Of a stretch of DNA of 64,000 nucleotides, positions 43,432 to 52,171 are shown one piece after another. Made by a program: the position numbers and the translations under genes. The notes beneath the pieces are model-generated. The model saw only the letters and a list, made by a program, of their open reading frames with translations. It did no database searches and was not told the DNA's origin. The DNA lies in the NCBI RefSeq assembly GCF_900113275.1, contig NZ_FOOU01000003.1, forward strand, positions 124,001 to 188,000, written 5' to 3'. This DNA is from Neptunomonas qingdaonensis. GTDB lineage: Bacteria > Pseudomonadota > Gammaproteobacteria > Pseudomonadales > Balneatricaceae. Numbering within the stretch: position 1 is the stretch's first letter; every line of letters begins with the position of its first letter.

Positions 43432-45153
43432 TTATACTGGTTTTTGTATTCCTACGTAACGTTGATATTTGTTTTCTTTGACGTAGTGCATATCGACCAT
43501 AACTAAACCATCAACACAATAGTTGAAATCAGCGTCAACGCTGAAATCCATAAAACAAACCCCTCCAGGTGTGCAGAGTTCGCTGTATTGCTTATACAGA
43601 GTAGGGACGGATACTCCCATGTAATCAAGCTGTTCTTTGAGTATTTTAAAATCAGCTTTATAGTCTTTGCCACTAAATAACGCACGTATGTTAGTGTTTT
43701 CATCACGGGATAGTCTGTAAGGCATTTTTGCTGTTGCTAACTGACTCTCATTCGAAAAATAATGTTGATAAAACCAGATCAGCATATCTTTAGCTGGTTT
43801 TGGATAGCTGTTGCTTAGGCTGACTGGCCCGAACATATAGCGAACTTGCGGATGATTTTTCAAATAGGCGCCAATGCCGTACCAGAGGTAATCGAGGCTG
43901 CGTCGGCCCCAATAGCGAGGTTGAACAAAACTTCTGCCTAACTCTATACCTTGTTCAAAATAGGGTTTCATCGTGTCGCTGTATTGGAACAATGTTTCAC
44001 TGTATAGGGGGCAGTGTTCGTCATGGATTAGTTTGTGTGCCTCTGCCAGCCGGTAGGCACCGGCGATTTCGAGGTCATCTTCGTCCCACAGAATGAGGTG
44101 ACGATAATAGCGATCATAATTATCTAAATCTTTGTTTTCGCCGGTGCCTTCGCCGACACAGCGAAAGGAGATCTCACGCAGCCGCCCAACTTCCTGCATC
44201 ACTACAGAGTCTGATTGGTAATCAAACAAGTATATCTTTTTACCGTCTGCGGTTTCACCGAGCAATTCCGCTTCTTTCAATTCTTGCTTCAGTGCGCGTC
44301 TGTCTTGAGGATGAGCTATGGTTTTTTCGGTAACAAATAATGGACTTTTACGTTTAGCGATACGATAAAGATGTTTACGCAGTAATTTTGTTTTTTCAGA
44401 CGTTGAAAGTGGAACGGCTTCAATATGACTGAAAGGGATAGCTTGGCCAATACGTACCGGAATGGTGACCGATTTTTTATTAAACATCTCTCTGGCCAGG
44501 AGCAGGGCGGATAAAGACTTGTTGATGTATGACATACCGTAAAATAAAGATGAATTCTTGCCGCCCAGATAAATGGGTAAAACCGGAGCATTTGCTTTAC
44601 GGGCAAAACGCAGGAAACCGCTATTCCATTTGCCGTCTTTAATACCCGTCATGCCTGCTCGTGACACTTCACCGGCTGGAAAAACAATGACTGCTTCTTC
44701 TTTTTTGAGTGAGTTGACGATGCGTTCAATATCCCGCTTACGAGTGCTCCTGCCCAGATTATCGACAGGTAAAAACAGACTACTTAATTGCTCAACATTG
44801 TTCAGGACATCATTAGCGATAATACGTACGTCGCGACGAACCTCTCCTACCAGTTTTAATAGTGCCAGCCCATCTAATGCGCCTAAGGGGTGGTTAGCAA
44901 TAATAACGACTCTTCCCGAGGATGGGATATTCATCCGGTCATTATGGCTGAGGCTGTAGCTGAAGTTGAAATAGTCCAGAACTTTATCGACAAACTCAAA
45001 ACCTGTTGCTCCATTATTTTCAGTAAGAAAGTGATTGATCTCATTTTCATGCACCAAGTGGCGTAAGCAAAAAATAGCAGAGCGACGAAAGGACGCCGGT
45101 TTTTCAGAAAAAGCAGGGTATTGTTGAGTTAATACCTGTTCTACGTTAATCAC
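43432..45153 (-). CDS. olsF: Two-domain acyltransferase, OlsF-like ornithine lipid synthase
   Basis: GTG at 45153 is chosen as start because AGGA lies seven bases upstream; the open frame continues to 45210 without a ribosome site. The 573-residue protein joins an N-terminal PlsC-type O-acyltransferase (NHPLGALDG with H88 and D94; FPAGEVSRAG) and a C-terminal GNAT/hemolysin-type N-acyltransferase (EISFRCVGEGTG, YYRHLILWDEDDLEIAGAYR core HLILWDEDDLEIAGAYR, SFVQPRYWGRRSLDYLWYG). This order is that of OlsF from Serratia proteamaculans, which makes ornithine lipids alone. Ornithine lipids are often made under phosphate limitation; no Pho box was identified. An alternative is a general lysophospholipid/GNAT fusion. 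Confidence 0.78.
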   Translation of the reverse strand: MINVEQVLTQQYPAFSEKPASFRRSAIFCLRHLVHENEINHFLTENNGATGFEFVDKVLDYFNFSYSLSHNDRMNIPSSGRVVIIANHPLGALDGLALLKLVGEVRRDVRIIANDVLNNVEQLSSLFLPVDNLGRSTRKRDIERIVNSLKKEEAVIVFPAGEVSRAGMTGIKDGKWNSGFLRFARKANAPVLPIYLGGKNSSLFYGMSYINKSLSALLLAREMFNKKSVTIPVRIGQAIPFSHIEAVPLSTSEKTKLLRKHLYRIAKRKSPLFVTEKTIAHPQDRRALKQELKEAELLGETADGKKIYLFDYQSDSVVMQEVGRLREISFRCVGEGTGENKDLDNYDRYYRHLILWDEDDLEIAGAYRLAEAHKLIHDEHCPLYSETLFQYSDTMKPYFEQGIELGRSFVQPRYWGRRSLDYLWYGIGAYLKNHPQVRYMFGPVSLSNSYPKPAKDMLIWFYQHYFSNESQLATAKMPYRLSRDENTNIRALFSGKDYKADFKILKEQLDYMGVSVPTLYKQYSELCTPGGVCFMDFSVDADFNYCVDGLVMVDMHYVKENKYQRYVGIQKPV

Positions 45154-45322
45154 TATGTAGTCCTGTTGTGAAACTGATTTGTTATGAAGAATATGGCAGT
45201 TATGTGGCAAAGAATTGACGAAAAAATGACAAACGTGTGACGTTGCCGGTATATCAAAGCAGTTGCAGTGGTGATTAACAGAAGGTGTTGGCAGCTAGGC
45301 TGTGATGAAATTGTTAGTTATA

Positions 45323-45338
45323 CTGGATTTATATACAG
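45323..45338 (+). promoter_or_regulatory. LexA box (SOS) upstream of dinB
   Basis: CTGGATTTATATACAG matches the CTG-N10-CAG LexA consensus with the usual AT-rich core. It ends 16 bases before the dinB ATG, so LexA would cover the promoter or early transcript. Confidence 0.85.
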
Positions 45339-45354
45339 TTTTTTTGGTTTTGTT

Positions 45355-46410
45355 ATGCGAAAAATTATTCATTGTGATTGCGACTGTTTTTTTGCAGCTG
45401 TGGAGATGCGAGATAACCCGGAATATCGTGATATTCCGTTGGCGGTTGGCGGACGTTCGGATAGACGAGGGGTGATCGCAACCTGTAATTATAAAGCCAG
45501 AGCGTTTGGTGTGCGTTCTGCTATGGCGACAGCTTATGCATTAAAGCTCTGCCCCACGCTAACCGTTATCCCGGGGCAAATGGAAAAGTATCGGCAGGTT
45601 TCACGGCAGATCATGCAGATTTATCGCGAGGTTACCGATAACATTGAGCCATTGTCGTTAGACGAAGCATATCTGGATGTGTCTGATAGTGAGCTATTTC
45701 AGGGGAGTGCTACCCGCATAGCTGAAATGTTGAGGTGCAGGGTATCTGAAGTGACGGGTATTACTATTTCCGCAGGTGTTGCACCCAATAAATTTTTAGC
45801 AAAGGTGGCGAGTGACTGGAATAAACCAGATGGTTTGTGTGTTATACGGCCTGATCAGGTAGAAGAGTTTGTTGAAAACCTGGCGGTTAAAAAACTTCAT
45901 GGTGTGGGTAGCAAAACGGCAGAAAAGCTTGAAGTAATGGGTGTTACAACCTGTGCTGATTTAAAAAAATTAAGCAGAGTGCATTTGGCAGAGCACTTTG
46001 GCCGTTTCGGAGAGCGCTTATTTGAGCTCAGTCGAGGGGTGGATAATAGAGCAGTTGTCACTCAGCGAGTACGAAAATCGATCAGTGTCGAGCACACGTT
46101 TTCTAAGGACTTAAAAACAATAGAAGAAAGTCTCTCTCACATCCCTGAGCTGTATCTGGAATTGCAACGGCGCTTCAGCCAACTGCCAGGAGACCGTGCC
46201 ATTCAGGGAATATTTGTTAAACTCAAGTTTAATGATTTTACTCAAACGACGATTGAACATCGTTCCACTGTCCATGATGAGTCATTATATTCAGGACTAA
46301 TGAAACAAGGATACCAAAGGGGCAACAAACCCGTCAGGCTGCTGGGGTTAGGTTTTCGCCTTGATAACAGGGAAACAGAAGCCCTACAGCAATTGTCATT
46401 ATGGCCTTAA
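45355..46410 (+). CDS. dinB: DNA polymerase IV
   Basis: Y-family translesion polymerase of 351 residues. ATG at 45355 (MRKIIHCDCDCFFAAVEMRD) is the right start because the catalytic residues then fall at D8, D103 and E104 (SLDEAYLDVS), exactly as in E. coli Pol IV. Other motifs: YKARAFGVRSAMATA, AGVAPNKFLAKVASDWNKPDG (core APNKFLAKVASDWNKP), and the helix-hairpin-helix KLHGVGSKTAEKL. The C-terminus LQQLSLWP resembles the beta-clamp-binding QLxLF motif. A LexA box directly upstream shows SOS control. Confidence 0.96.
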   Translation: MRKIIHCDCDCFFAAVEMRDNPEYRDIPLAVGGRSDRRGVIATCNYKARAFGVRSAMATAYALKLCPTLTVIPGQMEKYRQVSRQIMQIYREVTDNIEPLSLDEAYLDVSDSELFQGSATRIAEMLRCRVSEVTGITISAGVAPNKFLAKVASDWNKPDGLCVIRPDQVEEFVENLAVKKLHGVGSKTAEKLEVMGVTTCADLKKLSRVHLAEHFGRFGERLFELSRGVDNRAVVTQRVRKSISVEHTFSKDLKTIEESLSHIPELYLELQRRFSQLPGDRAIQGIFVKLKFNDFTQTTIEHRSTVHDESLYSGLMKQGYQRGNKPVRLLGLGFRLDNRETEALQQLSLWP

Positions 46411-46487
46411 GCATTCAGCCCTAAGGTGAGCACTGATGACAAAAACCGGCCATCCAGTAATGGTCATCAACTGAGGAGTCATCCGCT

Positions 46488-47057
46488 ATGAAACTCTCTG
46501 CATTGGTGCAACGTGTTAATGATTATGCGCTTAATCCTGAGTATAGGGATGATGCCGTGGGTTTGCGTTGTTGTCAGTTGGCACTCAAAGCATTGCAGTG
46601 CGGTAATTACGGGGTAGCTGCGGTGTTGTTAGATGCGTCAGGTAATGTATTGGTTGAAGCGCATAATCAGGTTTTTTCAGAACAGTTTTGTTCAGCAGGG
46701 CATGCCGAGATGCGAATCATCGATACGTATGAAGCGGATTTCAGGAATCAATACCCTGCTGACCAATTAAAACTGCTGGTGTCTCTTGAGCCCTGCCCTA
46801 TGTGCCTTTCACGGTTACTACTGAGTGGCGTGGGTCTTATTAAATATATGGTTGATGATCCGGCAGGTGGCATGGTCAGTCGTATCAGTGATATGCCACC
46901 CGCCTGGCGGAATTTGGCGAGCATGCAAACGTTTTATCATGCGCATATTAGTAATGAGTTGCGCCAGTTGGCCTTCGATCTTTCACAACACGAGTTGGAT
47001 CACTTGAGAGCTAAACTGATGAGCCAGCGTGGTCTGAGAACTACAACTGGGCATTAA
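46488..47057 (+). CDS. Zinc-dependent cytidine/deoxycytidylate deaminase-family protein
   Basis: A 189-residue deaminase with a complete zinc site: H72-A-E74 in SAGHAEMRI and PCPMC with C103 and C106 (SLEPCPMCLSRLLLSG). The arrangement HAE...PCxxC is shared by guanine deaminases, tRNA adenosine deaminases and riboflavin deaminases; the C-terminal 60 residues give no clear subgroup, so substrate is uncertain. GAGGAG precedes the ATG. It lies 77 bases after dinB on the same strand. Confidence 0.82.
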   Translation: MKLSALVQRVNDYALNPEYRDDAVGLRCCQLALKALQCGNYGVAAVLLDASGNVLVEAHNQVFSEQFCSAGHAEMRIIDTYEADFRNQYPADQLKLLVSLEPCPMCLSRLLLSGVGLIKYMVDDPAGGMVSRISDMPPAWRNLASMQTFYHAHISNELRQLAFDLSQHELDHLRAKLMSQRGLRTTTGH

Positions 47058-47235
47058 ATATGCCTGTGTCTGCTCATTAAGCAGACGGACTGAGCCAGGT
47101 GTATGAGCTGAGTGCATAAGTAGAGTAGCTGTTATCAGGCTTGTTGATAGGAGGCTTTCCTGATAGTTATATGCTTTTCTGCTAACGTTCGCAGCTTTTT
47201 AGTGTGTTTTGCAAAAAATTCAATCGAGGCCATGA

Positions 47236-48795
47236 ATGTTTCAATTGCTCGTTGTTAAAACTCAAAGTATGAAAAACGATCTCCTTTCCGGACTGACGGT
47301 CTCTTTGGCGTTGGTGCCTGAGGCGGTAGCATTCGCATTTGTTGCCGGTGTTGAGCCCTTAGTAGGACTTTATGCTGCTTTCATGGTGGGTTTGATTACC
47401 GCTGCGATTGGTGGGCGGCCAGGGATGATTTCGGGTGCAACGGGCGCCTTAGCCGTCGTGATGGTGAGTTTGGTCGCTCAGCATGGGGTTGAGTATCTGT
47501 TTGCCACGGTTGTATTAATGGGAGTGTTTCAGCTCTTAGCGGGGGTTTTCCGCTTAGGGAAGTTTATTCGACTGGTACCGCATCCGGTGATGTTAGGCTT
47601 TGTAAATGGCTTGGCTATTGTGATTTTTCTGGCACAAATGAAACAGTTTAAGTTTACCGATGACGTCGGTGAACTGCACTGGTTACCAAGCGGGGAAATG
47701 GGAATGATGTTGGGACTGGTTGTTCTGACGATGGCTATTATCCACTTTTTACCCAAATTAACCCGTGCTATTCCCTCATCATTAGCTGCTATTCTTGTTG
47801 TGACGTTACTGGTTATTTTCCTCGATCTGAATACCCGTACGGTACAAGATGTTTTGATCAACATGACCGGTGATCCGTATGCAACCATTGCCGGTGGTTT
47901 ACCGGCCTTTAGTATTCCAAGCGTGCCTCTGACGTTTGAAACTTTTTATATCATTCTTCCTTATGCGGTCATTTTGGCGGCTATCGGCTTGATTGAATCG
48001 TTGTTAACACTCACTTTGATTGACGAAGTTACAGAAACCCGTGGGCGGAGTAACAAAGAGTGTATGGGGCAGGGGGTTGCTAACGTTGTGACCGGCTTCT
48101 TTGGCGGAATGGGCGGTTGTGCCATGATTGGCCAGAGTATGATCAATATCAATTCGGGGGGGCGTGGACGTGCGTCGGGTATATCAGCAGCTCTTTTCTT
48201 GCTGGCTTTTATTTTAGTGGGCGCAAGTCTGATTGAAATGATTCCGGTTGCTGCCCTGGTTGGCGTGATGTTTATTGTTGTTATTGCGACTTTTGAATGG
48301 GCCAGCTTACGCTTATGGGGCAAGGTTCCAAAAGCTGACTTGATGGTGGTGCTAACGGTAACTGTCGTGACGGTAATAAGTGACCTGGCGATTGCTGTTG
48401 TTGTGGGCGTTATTATGTCTGCCCTTATGTTTGCCTGGAAACACGCTAAACATGTTGAGTTTGAGACGTGGACTGAAGATGAGGGTAAAACAAAAGTTTA
48501 TCTTTCTCATGGCCCACTGTTCTTTGCTTCGGCACAAAGCTTTCGGGATAACTTTACACCTAAAAGTGATCCAGACGATGTGATCATCGATTTTAAGGAT
48601 TCGCGTGTAATGGATCACTCGGGTATTGAGGCGATTGATGCCGTTGCAGAGCGTTACCTGGCAGCAGGTAAAAATCTGCATTTACGCCATTTGAGCCAGG
48701 AATGCACCGCTTTGCTTGAAAAAGCAGGTAGCCTTGTTGAGGTGAACTTGATAGAAGATCCACACTATAAAGTTGCAGATGACCGACTCGCCTGA
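47236..48795 (+). CDS. SulP family anion transporter with STAS domain
   Basis: A 519-residue membrane transporter with GAGG six bases before the ATG. About 11-12 helices carry SulP signatures ([24 protein letters not shown] core [56 protein letters not shown]). The C-terminal 110 residues form a cytoplasmic STAS domain ([20 protein letters not shown]). SulP members carry sulfate, bicarbonate or dicarboxylates; the ion is not settled here. The N-terminal segment is shorter than in many bacterial SulP proteins. Confidence 0.9.
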   Translation: MFQLLVVKTQSMKNDLLSGLTVSLALVPEAVAFAFVAGVEPLVGLYAAFMVGLITAAIGGRPGMISGATGALAVVMVSLVAQHGVEYLFATVVLMGVFQLLAGVFRLGKFIRLVPHPVMLGFVNGLAIVIFLAQMKQFKFTDDVGELHWLPSGEMGMMLGLVVLTMAIIHFLPKLTRAIPSSLAAILVVTLLVIFLDLNTRTVQDVLINMTGDPYATIAGGLPAFSIPSVPLTFETFYIILPYAVILAAIGLIESLLTLTLIDEVTETRGRSNKECMGQGVANVVTGFFGGMGGCAMIGQSMININSGGRGRASGISAALFLLAFILVGASLIEMIPVAALVGVMFIVVIATFEWASLRLWGKVPKADLMVVLTVTVVTVISDLAIAVVVGVIMSALMFAWKHAKHVEFETWTEDEGKTKVYLSHGPLFFASAQSFRDNFTPKSDPDDVIIDFKDSRVMDHSGIEAIDAVAERYLAAGKNLHLRHLSQECTALLEKAGSLVEVNLIEDPHYKVADDRLA

Positions 48796-48821
48796 AAGCA
48801 AGTCGGAGATAAAGCAGGTGT

Positions 48822-49232
48822 TTACTTTCGCTTAAGCGCCTGTCCTTCAAAATGAATACCTTTCCAGCCATCACGCATAAAGTTACGGATGTTTGCGTGA
48901 TCATTGCCGTCAGGGGTGTTTATAACATCCTGATAAAATCGCCCAAAGCAGCGTAGTGTTTGTTCCTCGCTCAGCTGTAAAATTTGTGCAAAAGCAAAAA
49001 TCTTGCATGATCCTTCATTTTGTCCCGCCTCATTGGATACACTTATGTCACTCACACCGTTGGTAAACGCGGTGGGCACATAATGGAAGTGGTCATTGAT
49101 GACGCCCATAGTGTCTTCAAAGTCGATTGGCTTTGCTGTGCCGGATTGTGAAACGGCTTCTGAAGATTGCTGAGAAGATGGTTGGGAAGCAAGTTGAGAC
49201 GTAAGTTGAGAAACAAAAAATTCTGGTGTCAT
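48822..49232 (-). CDS. HopJ-type protein
   Basis: A 136-residue protein with the full HopJ pattern: FEDTMGVINDHFHYVPTAFTNG, NEAGQNEGSCKIFAFAQI, LSEEQTLRCFGRFYQDV and DHANIRNFMRDGWKGIHFEGQAL (cores quoted: VPTAFTNG, GSCKIFAFA, DHANIRNFM). Named after a Pseudomonas type III effector, but the family is widespread in free-living bacteria with no secretion system; a general metabolic role is more likely. Residues 9-33 are an unusual Ser/Gln-rich stretch (SQLASQPSSQQSSEAVSQS). AGGA lies before the ATG. Upstream is the IS element. Confidence 0.85.
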   Translation of the reverse strand: MTPEFFVSQLTSQLASQPSSQQSSEAVSQSGTAKPIDFEDTMGVINDHFHYVPTAFTNGVSDISVSNEAGQNEGSCKIFAFAQILQLSEEQTLRCFGRFYQDVINTPDGNDHANIRNFMRDGWKGIHFEGQALKRK

Positions 49233-49355
49233 TGGAGATCCTGCTGTTACTGAAAAGTTCGCTGAATAAAGCTGGCAATATAAAACTATGGGCTGTTTTT
49301 ACCATAGATAGATGTGTTAATCACGGTCAGCGGCTATAAAAAAGGCGGCCCCTTG

Positions 49356-49376
49356 GCCTAATACTGCTCACTTAAG
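49356..49376 (+). repeat. Left terminal inverted repeat of the IS element
   Basis: GCCTAATACTGCTCACTTAAG. It is the mate of the right repeat, with mismatches at two positions. It overlaps the transposase stop-codon end of the element. Confidence 0.85.
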
Positions 49377-50702
49377 CAAAACAGCATTACGAGATACCGG
49401 ATATCTCGTCTTTGATTGCTTTACCAAGCGAGGCCTACTAGGCCTCGCTTTCTTTCGCTCCAAAAACAAATTACACACCCCAGACCTTAGCTCCTTAAGG
49501 CGCATTCCTGTCTTCGATTCTGGCTTTGCTGCTGCCATCACGATCAAGTTAGAAGCAATGTAAGTAAACGCCATTTTAAAACGCACATCGCTCGCTCGTT
49601 GACCATGTGATGCAGCCGCATGACTAGCCTCTCGGCGCACGATGTTGTATGCCAGTAACATCCCCCACATTTCTTGGTAGATTAAATCGACTTTCTTACT
49701 GCGCAACGTAATGGCGTTACTGAGCATGGAAGATTTGATGTCACGAAATCCAAGCTCAATTTCCCAGCGCTGATGATACAGCTGAGCAATCTGGTCAGCT
49801 GGGTAGTCGCTGATGGGGAGTGATGTCAGTACTGTCTTAGCTTTACCCTGAACGTCATAGGTTATGGCTCGTACATCCCAGTATTCGGGCAGATTGGGGT
49901 TCTTCTTGCGAGCTTGTGGGGAGACTTTCATACGCCATAATGCATCGCCGTCTCCGTATTCTTCAATGACCTCATACATAGTATTGCTACGTTTGGGGAT
50001 TAACCAGTGTCGCTCATTCCCCCCGTTCATCAATGTGTGCATGAGATTGGCACTCCAAAAATTTCGGTCTAAGAGTGTGATACTGCGATCAGGAATCTTA
50101 TCTAACATGACTTCAGCTAATGGTGTTTCAGCTTTCCGATAACTTCCAACCTGAGCATCTAGAATAATGTGAGAATGAGTATTCATCAGAGCGACACAAC
50201 GCAATAACGGATAGGCGCTTTGCTTGACTGTTGTATTGCTGGCGCTACCGAAGTGTTCTCGTAACTCTGGAGTGTCCGGGGTGCGAAAAACGACACCATC
50301 AATAGCCAATACTTGCAGCCCTTGCCAATCATCCTGAGCAAATCGCTCATTGGCCCAATGTTCACCTGTACGCTGGAAAAGCCAGTGCATAGGATCAGAA
50401 CCAAGGCGCTGCCTGGCTTGAGATACGCCACTCTTGGCAAGGAGCTGCTCTGATGCTAATCCTTCCGAACAAATATTTAAGCGTCTAGCTACTTCTTCGA
50501 TCGCCTCATTTCGAAAAAGAGCCATACCTAATACTAGCCAAAGAACTTGATCTTCAGGTAAGCGTCGCCGCCTGATGCTAGCTTTTGAAGAAAGGGTTAA
50601 TGCGGATTCGATCCATTCAACAGGAATATTCTGGGTGAAGGTCGAGTGATTTGAGAATGAATGGAGTTCATCGATGCTGAGAAGTAACTGCTGAATAGAC
50701 AC
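49368..50702 (-). CDS. IS4-family transposase (DDE)
   Basis: A 444-residue transposase with N-terminal IS4 dimerisation domain and DDE catalytic triad D135 (LAIDGVVFR), D212 (LLDRNFWSA) and E316. The latter is in YHQRWEIELGFRDIK, a perfect Y-(2)-R-(3)-E-(6)-K signature. The C-terminus is basic. The frame is intact, so the element may be active. The GTG start at 50702 has no Shine-Dalgarno; instead a perfect hairpin followed by a T run lies immediately upstream, so expression is probably very low. A methionine-start alternative is not available nearby. Confidence 0.9.
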   Translation of the reverse strand: MSIQQLLLSIDELHSFSNHSTFTQNIPVEWIESALTLSSKASIRRRRLPEDQVLWLVLGMALFRNEAIEEVARRLNICSEGLASEQLLAKSGVSQARQRLGSDPMHWLFQRTGEHWANERFAQDDWQGLQVLAIDGVVFRTPDTPELREHFGSASNTTVKQSAYPLLRCVALMNTHSHIILDAQVGSYRKAETPLAEVMLDKIPDRSITLLDRNFWSANLMHTLMNGGNERHWLIPKRSNTMYEVIEEYGDGDALWRMKVSPQARKKNPNLPEYWDVRAITYDVQGKAKTVLTSLPISDYPADQIAQLYHQRWEIELGFRDIKSSMLSNAITLRSKKVDLIYQEMWGMLLAYNIVRREASHAAASHGQRASDVRFKMAFTYIASNLIVMAAAKPESKTGMRLKELRSGVCNLFLERKKARPSRPRLVKQSKTRYPVSRNAVLLK

Positions 50703-50705
50703 AAA

Positions 50706-50740
50706 AAAATCCGATTAAGAAAAAAGCTTAATCGGATTTT
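50706..50740 (-). terminator. Perfect hairpin and T-run just before transposase start
   Basis: AAAATCCGATTAAG (50706-50719) and CTTAATCGGATTTT (50727-50740) are exact reverse complements with a 7-nt loop. Read on the minus strand it ends in a long T run directly before the GTG start. It fits an intrinsic terminator or a structure that blocks translation of read-through transcripts, as IS elements often use. Confidence 0.7.
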
Positions 50741-50766
50741 CTAGGGCTATTCAATCAAATTCAATC

Positions 50767-50787
50767 CTTAAGTGAACAGCATTAGGC
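50767..50787 (-). repeat. Right terminal inverted repeat of the IS element
   Basis: Reverse complement GCCTAATGCTGTTCACTTAAG, matching the left repeat at 19 of 21 positions. Confidence 0.85.
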
Positions 50788-50811
50788 TATGAGCCTCTTT
50801 TTTCTTTTTCA

Positions 50812-50839
50812 TTGACCTGTCTTGCGCCACTGATAAAAT
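50812..50839 (+). promoter_or_regulatory. Probable trmA promoter
   Basis: TTGACC (50812-50817), 16-bp spacer, TAAAAT (50834-50839), then GCGTCGC as a GC-rich discriminator. It begins 24 bases after the IS edge, so the promoter survived the insertion. In E. coli trmA is under growth-rate control like stable RNA, which fits this shape. Confidence 0.6.
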
Positions 50840-50889
50840 GCGTCGCTCTGTTAGTATTCTCCCTTCTATAAAGAGTGACGAGGTTTTTA

Positions 50890-51978
50890 ATGGCGCTATC
50901 TGATATTCAACCCGAACGCTATGATCAATTGTTGGCCGAAAAGGTTGCAGGTGTGCGCGATAGTTTTGTCGACTTTGTGATTCCTGATGTAGAGGTTTTC
51001 GCTTCGCCGAAGACCAATTACCGCTTGCGCGCTGAATTCAGAGTGTGGCACGAAGGTGATGATCTTTATTACGTGATGTTTGAGCCAGGGGACAATCGCA
51101 ACCCGATACGGGTTGATACCTGTGAAATGGTTGCTCCACGTATTCGGGATGTCATGTTTGAGCTGATTGACGTTATTAAAGAAAATCCAGCCCTGCGGTT
51201 TAAATTATTTCAGGTAGATTTTCTCAGTACCCTGTCAGGCGAGCTACTGGTCAGCTTGTTATATCACCGTCCGATAGATGACGCGTGGGCACAGCAGGTT
51301 CAGACACTCAGGGAGCGTTTTTCTATTGATGTGGTGGGTCGTTCGAGAAAGAAAAAGCTCATCATTGAGCGTGATTTTGTGATTGAAAAGCTCGATATCA
51401 ATGGGCGGGTTTACGAGTACAAACAAGTAGAAAACAGCTTTACGCAGCCCAATGGTGAGGTGTGCAAGGATATGATCCGCTGGGCACTGGATGTTACCAA
51501 GGATGCCGGTGGAGATCTGGTCGAGTTTTATTGCGGCAGCGGCACTTTTACCATGCCTTTGGCGCAAAATTTCAAACGTGTGGTAGCCACGGAGATTTCT
51601 AAAACGTCGGTGCGAGCGGCAGAATACAATATTGAAGTGAATGGGATCACTAATCTGGATGTGCTGCGTATGCCTTCAGAAGACTTGACTCTGGTGCTGC
51701 AGGGTAAAAAAGAGACACGTAAGGTGGAAGGGCTGGATCTTGGCAGCTGCCAGTTTTCGACGGTGTTGGTAGACCCTCCACGTTCTGGATTAGATGATGA
51801 AACCGTTGCTCAAGTCACTGAATATGAACATATTGTCTATATCAGCTGTAACCCGGACACTCTGCGTGAGAATCTGAAAATAATTACTGCAACGCATAAA
51901 GTAGAGCGGTTTGCTGTATTTGATCAATTCCCTTACACGCATCATTTGGAATGCGGTGTATATCTGACCCGTAAATAA
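50890..51978 (+). CDS. trmA: tRNA (uracil-5-)-methyltransferase TrmA
   Basis: Makes T54 in the T-loop of tRNAs using SAM. ATG at 50890 (MALSDIQPERYDQLLAEK) has GACGAGG upstream. The 362-residue product shows the RNA-binding N-terminal part, SAM motif VEFYCGSGTFTMPLAQNF, motif VLVDPPRSGLDDETV and the nucleophile Cys in YISCNPDTL; the catalytic base Glu lies in HHLECGVYL. Length and motif order match E. coli TrmA. Its promoter lies between the IS element and the gene. Confidence 0.96.
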   Translation: MALSDIQPERYDQLLAEKVAGVRDSFVDFVIPDVEVFASPKTNYRLRAEFRVWHEGDDLYYVMFEPGDNRNPIRVDTCEMVAPRIRDVMFELIDVIKENPALRFKLFQVDFLSTLSGELLVSLLYHRPIDDAWAQQVQTLRERFSIDVVGRSRKKKLIIERDFVIEKLDINGRVYEYKQVENSFTQPNGEVCKDMIRWALDVTKDAGGDLVEFYCGSGTFTMPLAQNFKRVVATEISKTSVRAAEYNIEVNGITNLDVLRMPSEDLTLVLQGKKETRKVEGLDLGSCQFSTVLVDPPRSGLDDETVAQVTEYEHIVYISCNPDTLRENLKIITATHKVERFAVFDQFPYTHHLECGVYLTRK

Positions 51979-51998
51979 GCCAATGCTGATAGTTAGAT

Positions 51999-52041
51999 GA
52001 TAGTTAACTGGGAGTTAGCTGATATTAACTGGGAGTTAAGC
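51999..52041. repeat. Short direct repeat after trmA
   Basis: A unit around GATAGTTAACTGGGAGTTAG is repeated in tandem as GATATTAACTGGGAGTTAAG (51999-52020 and 52021-52041). No function visible; similar short tandem repeats occur in other gaps of this window. Confidence 0.5.
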
Positions 52042-52171
52042 ACGTCCTTGGCAGATAATGGTTAGAAGTGTTTACTGAGACCTTGGCACGAGCCGAAATT
52101 TTGATTTCTGGCAAGGTAAAAACGCAATCGTGCAAATGTCTCTACTGATCTTTTCTTAGGAGGAGGCTTAC

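Larger units (their letters stand above)
49356..50787 (-). mobile_element. IS4-family insertion sequence, complete
   Basis: A 1.43-kb element bounded by 21-bp imperfect inverted repeats (49356-49376 and 50767-50787, 19 of 21 matching) and holding one intact transposase gene. It is inserted in the divergent gap between the HopJ-like gene and trmA. I found no clear target-site duplication at either edge. Confidence 0.85.

Noticed and set aside
48822-49232. Type III secretion effector
   Set aside because: The HopJ name suggests it, but no secretion gene or chaperone is nearby and the family occurs widely in non-pathogens.
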